Assembly: GCF_946479885.1 (NCBI RefSeq) | Contig: NZ_CAMLHM010000032.1 | Span: 1 to 44,943 of the forward strand | Origin: an uncultured Devosia sp. | GTDB lineage: Bacteria; Pseudomonadota; Alphaproteobacteria; Rhizobiales; Devosiaceae | Length of the DNA stretch: 44,943 nucleotides | Reading direction: 5' to 3' | Part shown: in pieces, positions 1 to 7,811 of the stretch | Layout: each line of letters opens with the position of its first letter | Position numbering within the stretch: position 1 is the first letter of the stretch | The notes under the pieces: model-generated | Databases searched by the model: none | What the model was told of the DNA's origin: nothing | What the model saw: the letters and a program-made list of their open reading frames with translations, nothing else | Position numbers and translations under genes: made by a program

Positions 1-2145
1 GAAAACATCATCACCCACCCGGACTTTGTCGAGAACCGCTACACGACGCGCTTCATCGATACGACGCCGGAGCTCTTCAACTTCAAGCCGCGCAAGGATC
101 GCGCGACCAAGCTCCTGAGCTACATCGCCGACGTGACCGTCAACGGCCACCCCGAAGTGCGCGACCGGCCGCGGCCACCCGCAGAAGCGGCAGCGCCTGT
201 TGTGCCGGAATTCCCGGTGCTATCAGCCGTCGAAGGCAGCCGGCAGATTCTGGATCGCGACGGTCCGGCGGCCTTGGCCAAGTGGATGAAGAAGCAGAGC
301 CGCGTGCTCTTCACCGACACGACGATGCGCGATGCGCATCAGAGCTTGCTCGCCACGCGCATGCGCTCGTTCGACATTACCCGCATCGCCCAGGCCTATA
401 GCCGTGGCCTGCCCAACCTGTTCTCGCTCGAATGCTGGGGCGGGGCGACCTTTGACGTGTCGATGCGCTTCCTCAACGAGGATCCGTGGGAGCGTCTGGC
501 CAAGGTGCGCGAAGGCGCGCCCAATATCCTGACGCAGATGCTGCTGCGCGGCAGCAATGGCGTTGGCTACACCAATTATGCCGACAATGTCGTCAAGTTC
601 TTCGTCAAGCAGGCGGCGGCCGGCGGCGTCGACATCTTCCGCGTGTTCGATTGCCTCAACTGGGTCGAGAACATGCGCGTGTCGCTCGATGCGGTCATCG
701 AGGAGGGCAAGGTCGCCGAAGGCGTCATCTGCTATACCGGCGATGTGCTCGATCCCGATCGCGCCAAGTATGACCTCAAATACTATGTCGGGCTGGCGCA
801 GGAGCTGGAAAAGGCCGGGGCGCATGTGCTCGGTCTCAAGGACATGGCTGGGCTGCTCAAGCCCGCCGCGGCGCGCAAGCTGATCGCGACGCTGCGCAAC
901 GAGACCAACCTGCCGATCCATCTCCATACCCACGACACGTCGGGCGCAGCCTCCGCTACGGTGCTGGCGGCGGTCGATGCGGGTGTCGATGCGATCGACG
1001 CGGCTATGGATGCCCTCTCTGGCACCACGAGCCAGCCGACCCTGGGTTCAATCGTCGCGGCTTTGGCCGGCGGCGAGCGCGACCCCGGGCTCGACGCCAA
1101 GGCAATCCGCCAGATTTCGTTCTATTGGGAAGCGGTGCGCACGCAGTACCGCGCCTTCGAGAGCGATCTCAAGGGCGGCGCCTCCGAAGTCTATCTGCAT
1201 GAAATGCCGGGCGGCCAGTTCACCAATCTCAAGGAACAGGCGCGGTCGCTGGGTCTCGAAACCCGCTGGCACGAGGTCGCTCAGACCTATGCCGACGTCA
1301 ACCAGATGTTCGGCGATATCGTCAAGGTGACGCCATCGTCCAAGGTGGTGGGCGACATGGCGCTGGCCATGGTTTCGGCCGGGCTGACCCGGGCCGATGT
1401 CGAAGACCCCAAGCGCGATATCGCCTTCCCCGATTCGGTGGTCGGCTTCTTTGCCGGTGACCTGGGCCAGCCCCCGGGCGGCTTCCCCAAGGAATTGCAG
1501 AAGAAGGTGCTCAAGGGCAAGCCGGCGCTGACCGAGCGGCCGGGCTCGTACCTGAAGCCCGTCGATCTTGACGCCGAGCGCAAGAAGATCGCCGACGAGG
1601 TGGGCCACCCGATCGACGATTTCCGTCTGGCTTCGTACCTGATGTATCCCAAGGTCTATTCGGACTTCGAAAAGACCCAGGATCGCTACGGTCCTACCGA
1701 GGCCCTGCCGACGCCGGTCTACTTCTATGGCCTCTCGGAAGGCGACGAGCTCTTCGTCGATATCGAGAAGGGCAAGACGCTGGTGCTGCAGTATCTCGGC
1801 CGCGCCCCGACCAATGAAAAGGGCGAAGTGCGTGTGTTCTTCGACCTCAACGGCCAGCCGCGCACCATCGTGGTGCCCGATCGCCTCAAGGCGGGCGAGG
1901 TCAAGGTGCGGGCCAAGGCGGTGCCGGGAGATGCCAAGCAGGTCGGCGCGCCGATGCCGGGCGTCATCTCGACGCTGGCCGTCAAGCAGGGTCAGTCGGT
2001 CACGGCCGGCGACGTGCTGTGCTCGATCGAAGCGATGAAGATGGAAACCGCCATCCATGCTGAGGTCGACGGGGTGATCGCCGAACTCTTGATCAAGCCG
2101 GGCGACCAGATCGACGCCAAGGACCTGCTGGTGCGGTTCGAATAA
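1..2145 (+). CDS. pyc: Pyruvate carboxylase, C-terminal part (5' end outside window)
   Basis: The reading frame is open from base 1 (ENIITHPDFVENRY...) to TAA at 2143-2145, giving 714 residues of a protein that is normally about 1150. Missing upstream are the biotin carboxylase domain start and the first part of that domain; what remains is its end, the carboxyltransferase domain (signature TDTTMRDAHQS at fragment residues 105-115, metal-binding HLHTHDTSG further on) and the C-terminal biotinyl domain. The biotin-accepting lysine is in AMKM at fragment residue 680 (codon 2038-2040), 34 residues from the end as usual. The enzyme carboxylates pyruvate to oxaloacetate in the cytosol, replenishing the TCA cycle. 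A strong hairpin follows the stop. Identity is secure; only the start is unseen. Confidence 0.97.
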   Translation, partial: ENIITHPDFVENRYTTRFIDTTPELFNFKPRKDRATKLLSYIADVTVNGHPEVRDRPRPPAEAAAPVVPEFPVLSAVEGSRQILDRDGPAALAKWMKKQSRVLFTDTTMRDAHQSLLATRMRSFDITRIAQAYSRGLPNLFSLECWGGATFDVSMRFLNEDPWERLAKVREGAPNILTQMLLRGSNGVGYTNYADNVVKFFVKQAAAGGVDIFRVFDCLNWVENMRVSLDAVIEEGKVAEGVICYTGDVLDPDRAKYDLKYYVGLAQELEKAGAHVLGLKDMAGLLKPAAARKLIATLRNETNLPIHLHTHDTSGAASATVLAAVDAGVDAIDAAMDALSGTTSQPTLGSIVAALAGGERDPGLDAKAIRQISFYWEAVRTQYRAFESDLKGGASEVYLHEMPGGQFTNLKEQARSLGLETRWHEVAQTYADVNQMFGDIVKVTPSSKVVGDMALAMVSAGLTRADVEDPKRDIAFPDSVVGFFAGDLGQPPGGFPKELQKKVLKGKPALTERPGSYLKPVDLDAERKKIADEVGHPIDDFRLASYLMYPKVYSDFEKTQDRYGPTEALPTPVYFYGLSEGDELFVDIEKGKTLVLQYLGRAPTNEKGEVRVFFDLNGQPRTIVVPDRLKAGEVKVRAKAVPGDAKQVGAPMPGVISTLAVKQGQSVTAGDVLCSIEAMKMETAIHAEVDGVIAELLIKPGDQIDAKDLLVRFE

Positions 2146-2151
2146 AAGCAG

Positions 2152-2177
2152 AGGCCCGGAGCGATCCGGGCCTTTCC
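2152..2177. terminator. Bidirectional intrinsic terminator between pyc and the EVE gene
   Basis: AGGCCCGGA (2152-2160), loop GCGA, TCCGGGCCT (2165-2173) form a perfect 9-bp GC-rich stem. It is followed by TTTCC on the plus strand, and on the minus strand by CTGC then TTTT. It lies 6 bases after the pyc stop and 3 bases past the stop of the opposing EVE gene, so it can serve both convergent units. Confidence 0.8.
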
Positions 2178-2611
2178 TATTGTGCCTTCGCTACCGGGTC
2201 GACACCCATCGCCCCGGCGATCAGACGGAAATCGTGCTCGGTGATCTCGAACAGCCCAAAGCGCAGCTGGTAGCCCCAGTTGCTCCGGCCACCAGCGAAG
2301 TCCAGTTGCGCCAGCAGCGGGGCGATCGGCGCCTCATGCGCGTCGAAATAGGCTACGTCGCGCCGGTAGGCGGTCCATCCGCCCATCTCGCCGGGGTAGA
2401 TTTCGCCCGGCTGCACGATGCCGATCGTGGTGAAGGACTGAAGGCCGTCCTTCTTGCCCATGATTTCGCTGGGCGAGTAGTAGGTCACGCCGTCGCCAGG
2501 CTGCACCCGTCGCAGCGGCGCAGCCTTGCCGTGATTGACCTGCATGGAGCCACCCGGCTTGCCCCGGCGGGCGTGCTCGGCCGATGCAACGGCGATCCAA
2601 TACTTGGTCAT
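2177..2611 (-). CDS. EVE-domain (PUA-like) protein, UPF0310 type
   Basis: The 144-residue protein opens [17 protein letters not shown] and continues with the HGKAAPLRR and [10 protein letters not shown] segments typical of short EVE-domain proteins; the domain fills the chain. EVE is a PUA-superfamily fold linked to recognition of modified nucleotides; the exact ligand of this stand-alone type is not known to me. It is the last gene of a minus-strand series, 58 nt downstream of the YkvA gene. GGAG at 2621-2618 sits 6 nt before ATG 2611-2609. Both are buried in a perfect hairpin (see the separate entry at 2608-2641), so translation may be conditional. Family call is firm, function is not. Confidence 0.88.
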   Translation of the reverse strand: MTKYWIAVASAEHARRGKPGGSMQVNHGKAAPLRRVQPGDGVTYYSPSEIMGKKDGLQSFTTIGIVQPGEIYPGEMGGWTAYRRDVAYFDAHEAPIAPLLAQLDFAGGRSNWGYQLRFGLFEITEHDFRLIAGAMGVDPVAKAQ

Positions 2612-2641
2612 GACATTCTCCTTTCAAGGGAGAATGTCATG
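2608..2641 (-). promoter_or_regulatory. Perfect 13-bp hairpin enclosing SD and start codon of the EVE gene, with 10-codon leader ORF
   Basis: On the minus strand CATGACATTCTCC (2641-2629), a 7-nt loop and GGAGAATGTCATG (2621-2609) pair without mismatch. The 3' arm contains the EVE gene's SD (GGAG) and its AUG as the last three bases. The 5' arm also begins an ATG (2640-2638) reading [14 protein letters not shown], whose TGA (2610-2608) overlaps the EVE start codon as ATGA. Translating that leader would open the hairpin and couple to the EVE start. The palindrome and overlap are seen directly; a regulatory role is inferred. Confidence 0.6.
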
Positions 2642-2669
2642 CCGGGGTGTCACTTTCCGGCAGTGGCGA

Positions 2670-2963
2670 TCAAACGCGGCGCGCGCGGCCGTCCACGGTC
2701 CGCCCATACTTGCCGGCATAGACCGGAACGGGTAGGCGGCTGACGATCCAGCTGACCATCATGGGCACCAGGATGATGTCATCGACCCAGCCCAGGAACG
2801 GGATGACGTCGGGGATGATGTCGATCGGATTGACCAGATAGAAGGCGACGAACAGGGTCGCGGCCTTGAGGTGGAGCGGGGTCTCGGGCGCGAAGAAAGC
2901 CTTCCAGAGCTGGACGACTTCCTTGCGGAAGAGGACGAGGCGGGGGAGGAGCATGTTCATCAT
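2670..2963 (-). CDS. YkvA family (DUF1232) small membrane-associated protein
   Basis: The 97-residue protein carries the hallmark of the YkvA/DUF1232 family: AFYLVNPIDIIPDVIPFLGWVDD followed by a hydrophobic stretch (residues about 34-75). The family is widespread and its biochemical role is unsettled. Two short hydrophobic segments suggest membrane association. The start is ambiguous: ATG codons lie at 2963, 2960 and 2954, and none has a clear SD. It sits between the GNAT gene (46 nt upstream) and the EVE gene (58 nt downstream) on the same strand, so co-transcription is plausible. Family call is strong. Confidence 0.85.
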   Translation of the reverse strand: MMNMLLPRLVLFRKEVVQLWKAFFAPETPLHLKAATLFVAFYLVNPIDIIPDVIPFLGWVDDIILVPMMVSWIVSRLPVPVYAGKYGRTVDGRARRV

Positions 2964-3008
2964 GGCTCATAAATGGTCCCGGACGGCGATGGTTCAAGGC
3001 CGTGGCGA

Positions 3009-3566
3009 TCACATCACCGCGCGTCCTGCCTTGATCGCATAGAGCACGTGCGGCGCCAGCGGGTGGTCTGGTGGAATTTCCGGATGCATGAAGTCAGCGT
3101 CCGCGTCGTAGCGCATGCCTATTTTCTCCATCACCCGGCGGCTGGGCAGATTGGTCGTCGCTGTTATGGCGACAATTTCGCTCTGCCCCAGCTTGTCGAA
3201 GGCGTAGTCGATAACGGCGCGGGCGCCCTCGGTTGCCAGGCCCTGACCCCAGACAGGCCTGGCCAGTTGCCAGGCAATCTGGATTTGCGCTGACGAACCG
3301 GTGGCGGCTCTGAGGCTCAGACCGAAGCCTGTCAGCCCCAGCATGCCGATGAACAGGCCGCTCTGCTTGTCAATTGCCGCCAGCATGCCTGTGCCGAGCG
3401 TCGCATACTCGGCAATTGCTCGGTCCATGCGGGCATTGGCGGCAGTGCTATCAAGCATGCCGAGCGCAAAGCGCCGCACTTCGGGATCAGCAAAGATGGC
3501 CGCGTTGGGCAAGCGGTCTTGCTCTTCGAAGGGCCGAAGCAGCAGGCGGTCGGTCACTATTTCCAT
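3009..3566 (-). CDS. GNAT N-acetyltransferase, RimJ/RimL type
   Basis: From ATG 3566 the product is 185 residues and starts MEIVTDRLLLRPFEEQD, the usual opening of RimJ/RimL-like GNAT enzymes. Later segments match the acetyl-CoA fold: GMLGLTGFG, then WQLARPVWGQGLATEGARAVIDYAFDKLGQSEIVAITATTNLPSRRVMEKIGM. Such enzymes transfer acetyl from acetyl-CoA to an amine of a protein N-terminus or small molecule; the substrate cannot be told. An upstream in-frame ATG at 3608 would overlap the GH43 gene, so 3566 is preferred; the intergenic gap is then 10 nt. It probably belongs to the same transcript as the GH43 gene. Confidence 0.88.
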   Translation of the reverse strand: MEIVTDRLLLRPFEEQDRLPNAAIFADPEVRRFALGMLDSTAANARMDRAIAEYATLGTGMLAAIDKQSGLFIGMLGLTGFGLSLRAATGSSAQIQIAWQLARPVWGQGLATEGARAVIDYAFDKLGQSEIVAITATTNLPSRRVMEKIGMRYDADADFMHPEIPPDHPLAPHVLYAIKAGRAVM

Positions 3567-3576
3567 CGTGCCGCGC

Positions 3577-4542
3577 CTACTCCAGAGTCCCAACCACCGG
3601 CCACCCACCCGCGAATGTCAGCGGCATCAGATAGAGGTTCGGCGTACCGCCTTCCTTGAAATTGTAGAAGTGGAAGACCAACCACGGTGCGCCATCGCGG
3701 AGAAACACCTCCTGGCCGCCCGGTCCGATGAAACGGTCCTGCGTGGCAAGCAGTTCGGTGCCGCCGCCTTCGAGCATCGGCTTGCCTGACTTGTCCAAAT
3801 AGGGCCCCTCGATCGCGTCGGCGCGGCCGACCATGATGCGGTAGGTCGAGGCGATGCCGCGGCAGCAGGCGTCGAAGGAGACGAAGAGGTAGAACTTGCC
3901 CTCATGCTCGAGGATGGCCGGCGCCTCGATGGCGTCGCCATTGCGGCCGGCGATGAAGCTGGCCTTGGCGCCCTCCAGCGGCATGCCGCTGGTCGGGTCG
4001 ATCTCGATCAGCCGAATGCCCTGCCAGTAGGAGCCATAGGTGAGCCAGGCACGGTCACCGCTGTCGATGCGGAAGGGGTCGATGGCGTTGTAGTCGTCGC
4101 CCTGATGCGAGCGCAGCACCAGGCCCTGATCGACCCAGCCCTCTGTGGGCGTGGCGGCCTTGAGGTCGTCATTGGTCATCAGGCCGATGACGCTGTCATT
4201 CTTGCCGAAACTCGAGACCGAGTAATACATGAAATGGGTGCCATCATGCTCGGTGACCGAGGGTGCCCAGATATTCTTGGGCGTGAAGCCCATTTCATCG
4301 ATGACCCATTGCGGCATCTTGCCGGGAATGGCGCCCGCTTCCTGCCAGTTGATGCCATCCGGCGAGGTCTTGGTGCGTATCTGCCCGCCATCGCGCGAGC
4401 CTTCGACGCCAGTGGCGAAGGAGGCAAAGCCGTCCTCCAGCACAGCGATACTGGGGTCGTGGATGGCGATATTGCCGGTGAGCGGCTGCGCCACCGCCGG
4501 GGTGGCGAGCAGCATCAGCATGTGCAGGATGATTGGCTTCAA
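3577..4542 (-). CDS. Secreted glycoside hydrolase family 43, arabinan endo-1,5-alpha-L-arabinosidase-like
   Basis: The 321-residue protein has a short signal peptide (hydrophobic to about residue 17, ATPAVAQ cleavage) and a five-bladed GH43 fold. The three acidic catalytic residues of the family are recognisable: Asp29 in HDPS, Asp155 in NAIDP, and Glu206 in DAIEAPA. IWAPSV at 91-96 and TYGSYWQGI further on fit endo-arabinanases. It would hydrolyse alpha-1,5-linked arabinan, a plant pectin side chain, in the periplasm or outside. The start is TTG at 4542-4540: GGAGGA lies 8 nt upstream, and the TTG overlaps the TGA of the DUF4287 gene (TTGA). An internal ATG at 4521 is the alternative. Confident on family, moderate on substrate. 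Confidence 0.88.
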   Translation of the reverse strand: MKPIILHMLMLLATPAVAQPLTGNIAIHDPSIAVLEDGFASFATGVEGSRDGGQIRTKTSPDGINWQEAGAIPGKMPQWVIDEMGFTPKNIWAPSVTEHDGTHFMYYSVSSFGKNDSVIGLMTNDDLKAATPTEGWVDQGLVLRSHQGDDYNAIDPFRIDSGDRAWLTYGSYWQGIRLIEIDPTSGMPLEGAKASFIAGRNGDAIEAPAILEHEGKFYLFVSFDACCRGIASTYRIMVGRADAIEGPYLDKSGKPMLEGGGTELLATQDRFIGPGGQEVFLRDGAPWLVFHFYNFKEGGTPNLYLMPLTFAGGWPVVGTLE

Positions 4543-4751
4543 GGGGTCAGTCCTCCGCGATCCCGCAGCAGTTTGACGATCGCCATGGCGTGACCATGGC
4601 CGAGGCCATAATCAGCCTTGAGCCAGTCGGTGATAACAGTGGCCTTGGTGCCGGGCTTGGTGAAGCCCTTGTCGGTCGCCAGCTTGATGAAGCCGTCGGG
4701 CGTCACGCCGGTCTGCTTTTCGATATTGTCGAGATAGGCCTGGAAGGACAT
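4539..4751 (-). CDS. DUF4287 domain protein
   Basis: The 70-residue product (MSFQAYLDNIEKQTGVTPDGF...) matches DUF4287 along its length, including the terminal WLKADYGLGHGHAMAIVKLL. The family is small, soluble and of unknown function, sometimes found next to DUF5655. AAGGAG lies upstream of ATG 4751; a longer frame to 4853 has no SD and no family similarity. The stop shares two bases with the TTG start of the GH43 gene, implying translational coupling. That pairing with a secreted arabinanase is odd and offers no functional clue. Confidence 0.82.
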   Translation of the reverse strand: MSFQAYLDNIEKQTGVTPDGFIKLATDKGFTKPGTKATVITDWLKADYGLGHGHAMAIVKLLRDRGGLTP

Positions 4752-4874
4752 TTGCTGGCTCCTTGTGTCTAGCGAGAAACGACGAGCCGCACCGCGTCGG
4801 TTCGACACAATCGAGAAACATTGCGTGGATACGATAGCAGGCTTATTTCTCACTCAGAACCAGAGGATGTTGTG

Positions 4875-6116
4875 ATGGCTGGCCCGGCAATGCGCAGGCA
4901 ATCGGTTGGTGTGGATGTCGGCGGCGTGCTCGTCGGCGGCGGCGCGCCCGTCGTCGTGCAGTCGATGACCAATACCGATACGGCCGATATCGACGCGACG
5001 GTGAAGCAGGTCATGCAACTGGCGCGGGCCGGTTCGGAAATCGTGCGCATCACTGTCGATCGCGACGAGTCGGCCGCTGCCGTGCCCATCATTCGCGATC
5101 GGCTGGCCTTCATGGGCTATGACGTGCCGCTGGTGGGGGACTTCCACTATATCGGCCACAAGCTGCTGACCGACCATCCGGCATGCGCCGAAGCGCTGGC
5201 CAAGTATCGCATCAATCCGGGCAATGTCGGCTTCAAGGCCAAGCGCGACACGCAGTTCTCGACGCTGATCGAGATCGCCAACCGCTACGACAAGCCGGTG
5301 CGTATCGGGGTGAACTGGGGTTCGCTCGACGAGGAACTTCTTACAAAGCTGATGGACGAGAATGCCGCTTCGGCCGAGCCGATTTCGGCGGCCGCCGTGC
5401 AGCGCGAGGCGATCATCCAGTCGGCTTTGCTGTCGGCGCGCCGTGCCGAAGAATTGGGCATGGGGCGCGACAAGATCATCCTCTCGACCAAGGTGAGCGA
5501 CGTCCAGCACCTGATCGCGGTCTATCAGGACCTGGCGGCGCGCTGCGACTATGCGCTGCATCTGGGCCTCACCGAAGCCGGCATGGGGACCAAGGGCGTC
5601 GTGGCCTCCTCGGCGGCGCTCGGCATCCTGCTGCAGCAGGGCATTGGCGACACGATCCGCATTTCGCTGACGCCCGAGCCGGGCGGCGACCGCACCACCG
5701 AGGTCAAGGTGGCGCAGGAGCTGCTGCAGACCATGGGCTTCCGCCAGTTCCTGCCGGTGGTGGCGGCGTGCCCCGGCTGCGGCCGCACCACCTCCACTAC
5801 GTTCCAGACGCTGGCCAAGGATATCCAGGATCATCTCTCGGCCTCGATGCCGGAATGGCGCGAGCGCTATCCCGGAGTCGAGACGCTGTCGGTGGCGGTC
5901 ATGGGCTGCATCGTCAACGGACCAGGCGAGAGCAAGCATGCCAATATCGGAATTTCCCTGCCGGGTACCGGTGAAACGCCGGCTGCCCCTGTTTTCGTCG
6001 ATGGCGAGAAGGTCGCCACCCTGCGTGGTGGCGACGTAGCCGACCAGTTCAAGGTGATGGTGGCGGACTATATCGAACGCAAGTTCGGCACTGGGCAGAA
6101 GACGGCGGCGGAGTAG
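4875..6116 (+). CDS. ispG: 4-hydroxy-3-methylbut-2-en-1-yl diphosphate synthase (flavodoxin)
   Basis: From ATG 4875 the protein has 413 residues with the bacterial IspG layout: TIM barrel ([18 protein letters not shown] at the N-terminus) and a C-terminal iron-sulfur domain. The 4Fe-4S ligands are Cys299 and Cys302 in CPGCGRTT and Cys345 in GCIVNGPGE, with catalytic Glu352 in the same motif. It converts MEcPP to HMBPP, the penultimate MEP-pathway step, supplying IPP/DMAPP to the ispA product found nearby. A TTG frame opening at 4821 is rejected; AGAGGA at 4861-4866 serves the ATG. Its TAG stop abuts the TAG of the convergent PACE gene with no spacer. Confidence 0.97.
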   Translation: MAGPAMRRQSVGVDVGGVLVGGGAPVVVQSMTNTDTADIDATVKQVMQLARAGSEIVRITVDRDESAAAVPIIRDRLAFMGYDVPLVGDFHYIGHKLLTDHPACAEALAKYRINPGNVGFKAKRDTQFSTLIEIANRYDKPVRIGVNWGSLDEELLTKLMDENAASAEPISAAAVQREAIIQSALLSARRAEELGMGRDKIILSTKVSDVQHLIAVYQDLAARCDYALHLGLTEAGMGTKGVVASSAALGILLQQGIGDTIRISLTPEPGGDRTTEVKVAQELLQTMGFRQFLPVVAACPGCGRTTSTTFQTLAKDIQDHLSASMPEWRERYPGVETLSVAVMGCIVNGPGESKHANIGISLPGTGETPAAPVFVDGEKVATLRGGDVADQFKVMVADYIERKFGTGQKTAAE

Positions 6117-6554
6117 CTAGGCCTTGGCCTTGTCCTGCTGCCAGTCGGGCAGCGGAAACACCCGGTCATAGGCCCAGTTAAACACCAGCGCATAGGCCAT
6201 ATAGAACAGGGCGAAGGCGATATCCATCAGGAATGCCTGCCATAGCGAGATGCCCAGGTAGAGGCCGATCAGCGGCATGAGCATGGCCAACAGACCTAGC
6301 TCGAACAGCACGGCATGGGCGATGCGCAGCGGCAGCGACTTCAGCGTCGTGCCCGCGAACCGCGCCATGGCGTGGTCGAAGCCCAGGTTGAACGCGTAGT
6401 TCCAGGCCATGGCGACAGTGGCGCTGCCGATGACGATGACGGCGCTGTCGCCGGCATGCAGGTGGAAGACGACAGCGCCAAGCGGTGTCGCGAGCAGAAT
6501 GCCGATGATTTCGAAGCTGATGGCGTGACGGATGCGGTCGGCGGTCTTGCGCAT
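6117..6554 (-). CDS. PACE family multidrug efflux transporter
   Basis: The 145-residue protein begins MRKTADRIRHAISFEIIGILLATPLGAVVF and contains two repeats with WNYAFNLGFDHAM and FNWAYDRVFPLPDW, the tandem BTP (bacterial transmembrane pair) motifs of the Proteobacterial Antimicrobial Compound Efflux family (AceI-like). Four membrane helices are visible. Family members export biocides such as chlorhexidine and natural polyamines; the substrate here is unknown. ATG 6554 follows a GGGGG tract at 7 nt spacing, better than the in-frame ATG at 6566. No divergent LysR regulator, common beside aceI, is present. Its stop is back to back with that of ispG. Confidence 0.85.
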   Translation of the reverse strand: MRKTADRIRHAISFEIIGILLATPLGAVVFHLHAGDSAVIVIGSATVAMAWNYAFNLGFDHAMARFAGTTLKSLPLRIAHAVLFELGLLAMLMPLIGLYLGISLWQAFLMDIAFALFYMAYALVFNWAYDRVFPLPDWQQDKAKA

Positions 6555-6691
6555 GGAAACCCCCATACTCAGCGGGCCGTCCCGAAACGATGCCCGATAT
6601 GGGGGAGGTCGTCCTCGCGGTGGATATAGGGCTGAGGGGTCGCCAAGGCAAGGCCGGGGTAATGTGGTGCCGTTACAACCCGGTTAGGCTG

Positions 6692-7168
6692 CTACTCCAG
6701 GTCGCCCGGCGGCAGGCAGGCGTCGACCCATTTGTTGCCGCAGAGTTCGGCCAGGCGGTCGACCGTCAGCCGCACCGAGGCATGGGTGTCGCCGCCGGCG
6801 GGGATCATCAGGTCATAGACCTTGATGGAGATATCGAGATAGATCGGCAGCGGATCGGGTAGGCCGAAGGGGCAGACGCCGCCGACCGGGTGACTGGTCA
6901 AACGCAGCACATCCTCGGCGCCAAGCATGCGCGGGCGGCCGCCAAAGGCGGTCTTGGATTTCTGGTTGTCGAGCCGGGCATCGCCGCGCGTCACCAGCAG
7001 AAATTCCTCGTCGCGTACGCGAATGCAGAGGGTCTTGGCGATCTGGCCCGGCTCGACGCCATGCACGGCGGCGGCGAGCTGCACAGTGGCGGTTGAGGTC
7101 TCGGTGACTTCAACGAACAGATCTGGCGCGCGCGCAGCGAGATCGGCTTGAACGGAGGCGAGGGACAT
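6692..7168 (-). CDS. YbaK/ProX-type aminoacyl-tRNA deacylase
   Basis: The 158-residue protein is one YbaK/prolyl-tRNA-synthetase-associated domain: AAAVHGVEPGQIAKTLCIRV with the conserved Lys, LVTRGDARLDNQKSKTAFG, and GHPVGGVCPFG-like TSHPVGGVCPFGLPDPL. Members hydrolyse mischarged tRNA (Cys-tRNA-Pro or Ala-tRNA-Pro) in the cytosol. It lacks the features that would separate YbaK from ProX or other subfamilies by eye, so no gene symbol is given. It is the third gene of the minus operon ispA-MOSC-ybaK, 9 nt after the MOSC gene. Confidence 0.88.
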   Translation of the reverse strand: MSLASVQADLAARAPDLFVEVTETSTATVQLAAAVHGVEPGQIAKTLCIRVRDEEFLLVTRGDARLDNQKSKTAFGGRPRMLGAEDVLRLTSHPVGGVCPFGLPDPLPIYLDISIKVYDLMIPAGGDTHASVRLTVDRLAELCGNKWVDACLPPGDLE

Positions 7169-7177
7169 CTGGGGCTT

Positions 7178-7810
7178 TCAGAACAGGCGGGCGAGCATGG
7201 CTTCGTAGTCTGCGCGCATCTTGTAATGGATCGGCGCCGTGAGAGCCCGGCGCAGGAAATCGGGCTCAATCTCGCGCTCGCCATCGAGCGCCATCAGGGC
7301 GCTGACGGTGATGCGCTCGCCGCCATAAGGCGTCAGCGCAACCTCCATGCCGGCTTCGACGCTGCCCGGCTGCAGCACGCGGCAATAGGCACCGGGCCGG
7401 CCGGCGCGGTGGAAGCGCCGGACAAAGCCGCGATCGCCCATGCGCGCAGCAAAGGTCATGCAGGGCGTGCGGTGCGAAGTAACTTCCAGCACAACCTCAC
7501 CAATGGTGAAGCGGTCGCCGACGGCGACACTGCTGCCCTCGACGCCCGATATGGTCAGGTTATCGCCGAACGTGCCAGGCTCGATGCTGCGGTTGAGTTC
7601 GGTGGCCCACCACAGATAATCATCGGCGAAATAGAGGTAGATCGCCTGGTCGGCCCCGCCATGGTGCTTGCGGTCGCAGATGGCGTCGCCTGCCATGCCG
7701 AGCCGCTCGATCTCGGCGGTGGCGACTGACGTCTTGATGATGCCGGTCAGCGGCTTGTAGCCGGCAATGTGCTGGGCGGTACCGAGGTTGACGCTGAGCA
7801 ATTTGGCCAT
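7178..7810 (-). CDS. MOSC domain protein, YiiM-like
   Basis: The 210-residue protein starts MAKLLSVNLGTAQHIAG and has the YiiM/MOSC pattern: DRKHHGGADQAIYLYFADDYLWW, PGTFGDNLTISGVEGSSVAVGDRFTIG, and RTPCMTFAAR with the conserved cysteine that binds molybdenum cofactor sulfur in MOSC proteins. YiiM-type proteins reduce N-hydroxylated substrates such as 6-N-hydroxylaminopurine; whether this one does is inference. A longer frame to 7900 would run into ispA, whose stop lies 1 nt upstream of ATG 7810, so 7810 is chosen. It is the middle gene of the ispA operon. Confidence 0.87.
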   Translation of the reverse strand: MAKLLSVNLGTAQHIAGYKPLTGIIKTSVATAEIERLGMAGDAICDRKHHGGADQAIYLYFADDYLWWATELNRSIEPGTFGDNLTISGVEGSSVAVGDRFTIGEVVLEVTSHRTPCMTFAARMGDRGFVRRFHRAGRPGAYCRVLQPGSVEAGMEVALTPYGGERITVSALMALDGEREIEPDFLRRALTAPIHYKMRADYEAMLARLF

Positions 7811-7811
7811 G

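Noticed and set aside
4769..4823. Two CGAGAAAC direct repeats in the DUF4287/ispG divergent region
   Set aside because: Only eight bases each, spacing and context match no known Fe-S or iron regulator; left unassigned.
4854..5939. 361-codon minus-strand frame opposite ispG
   Set aside because: Composition is a shadow of the GC-rich third-position bias; ispG on the plus strand is unambiguous.
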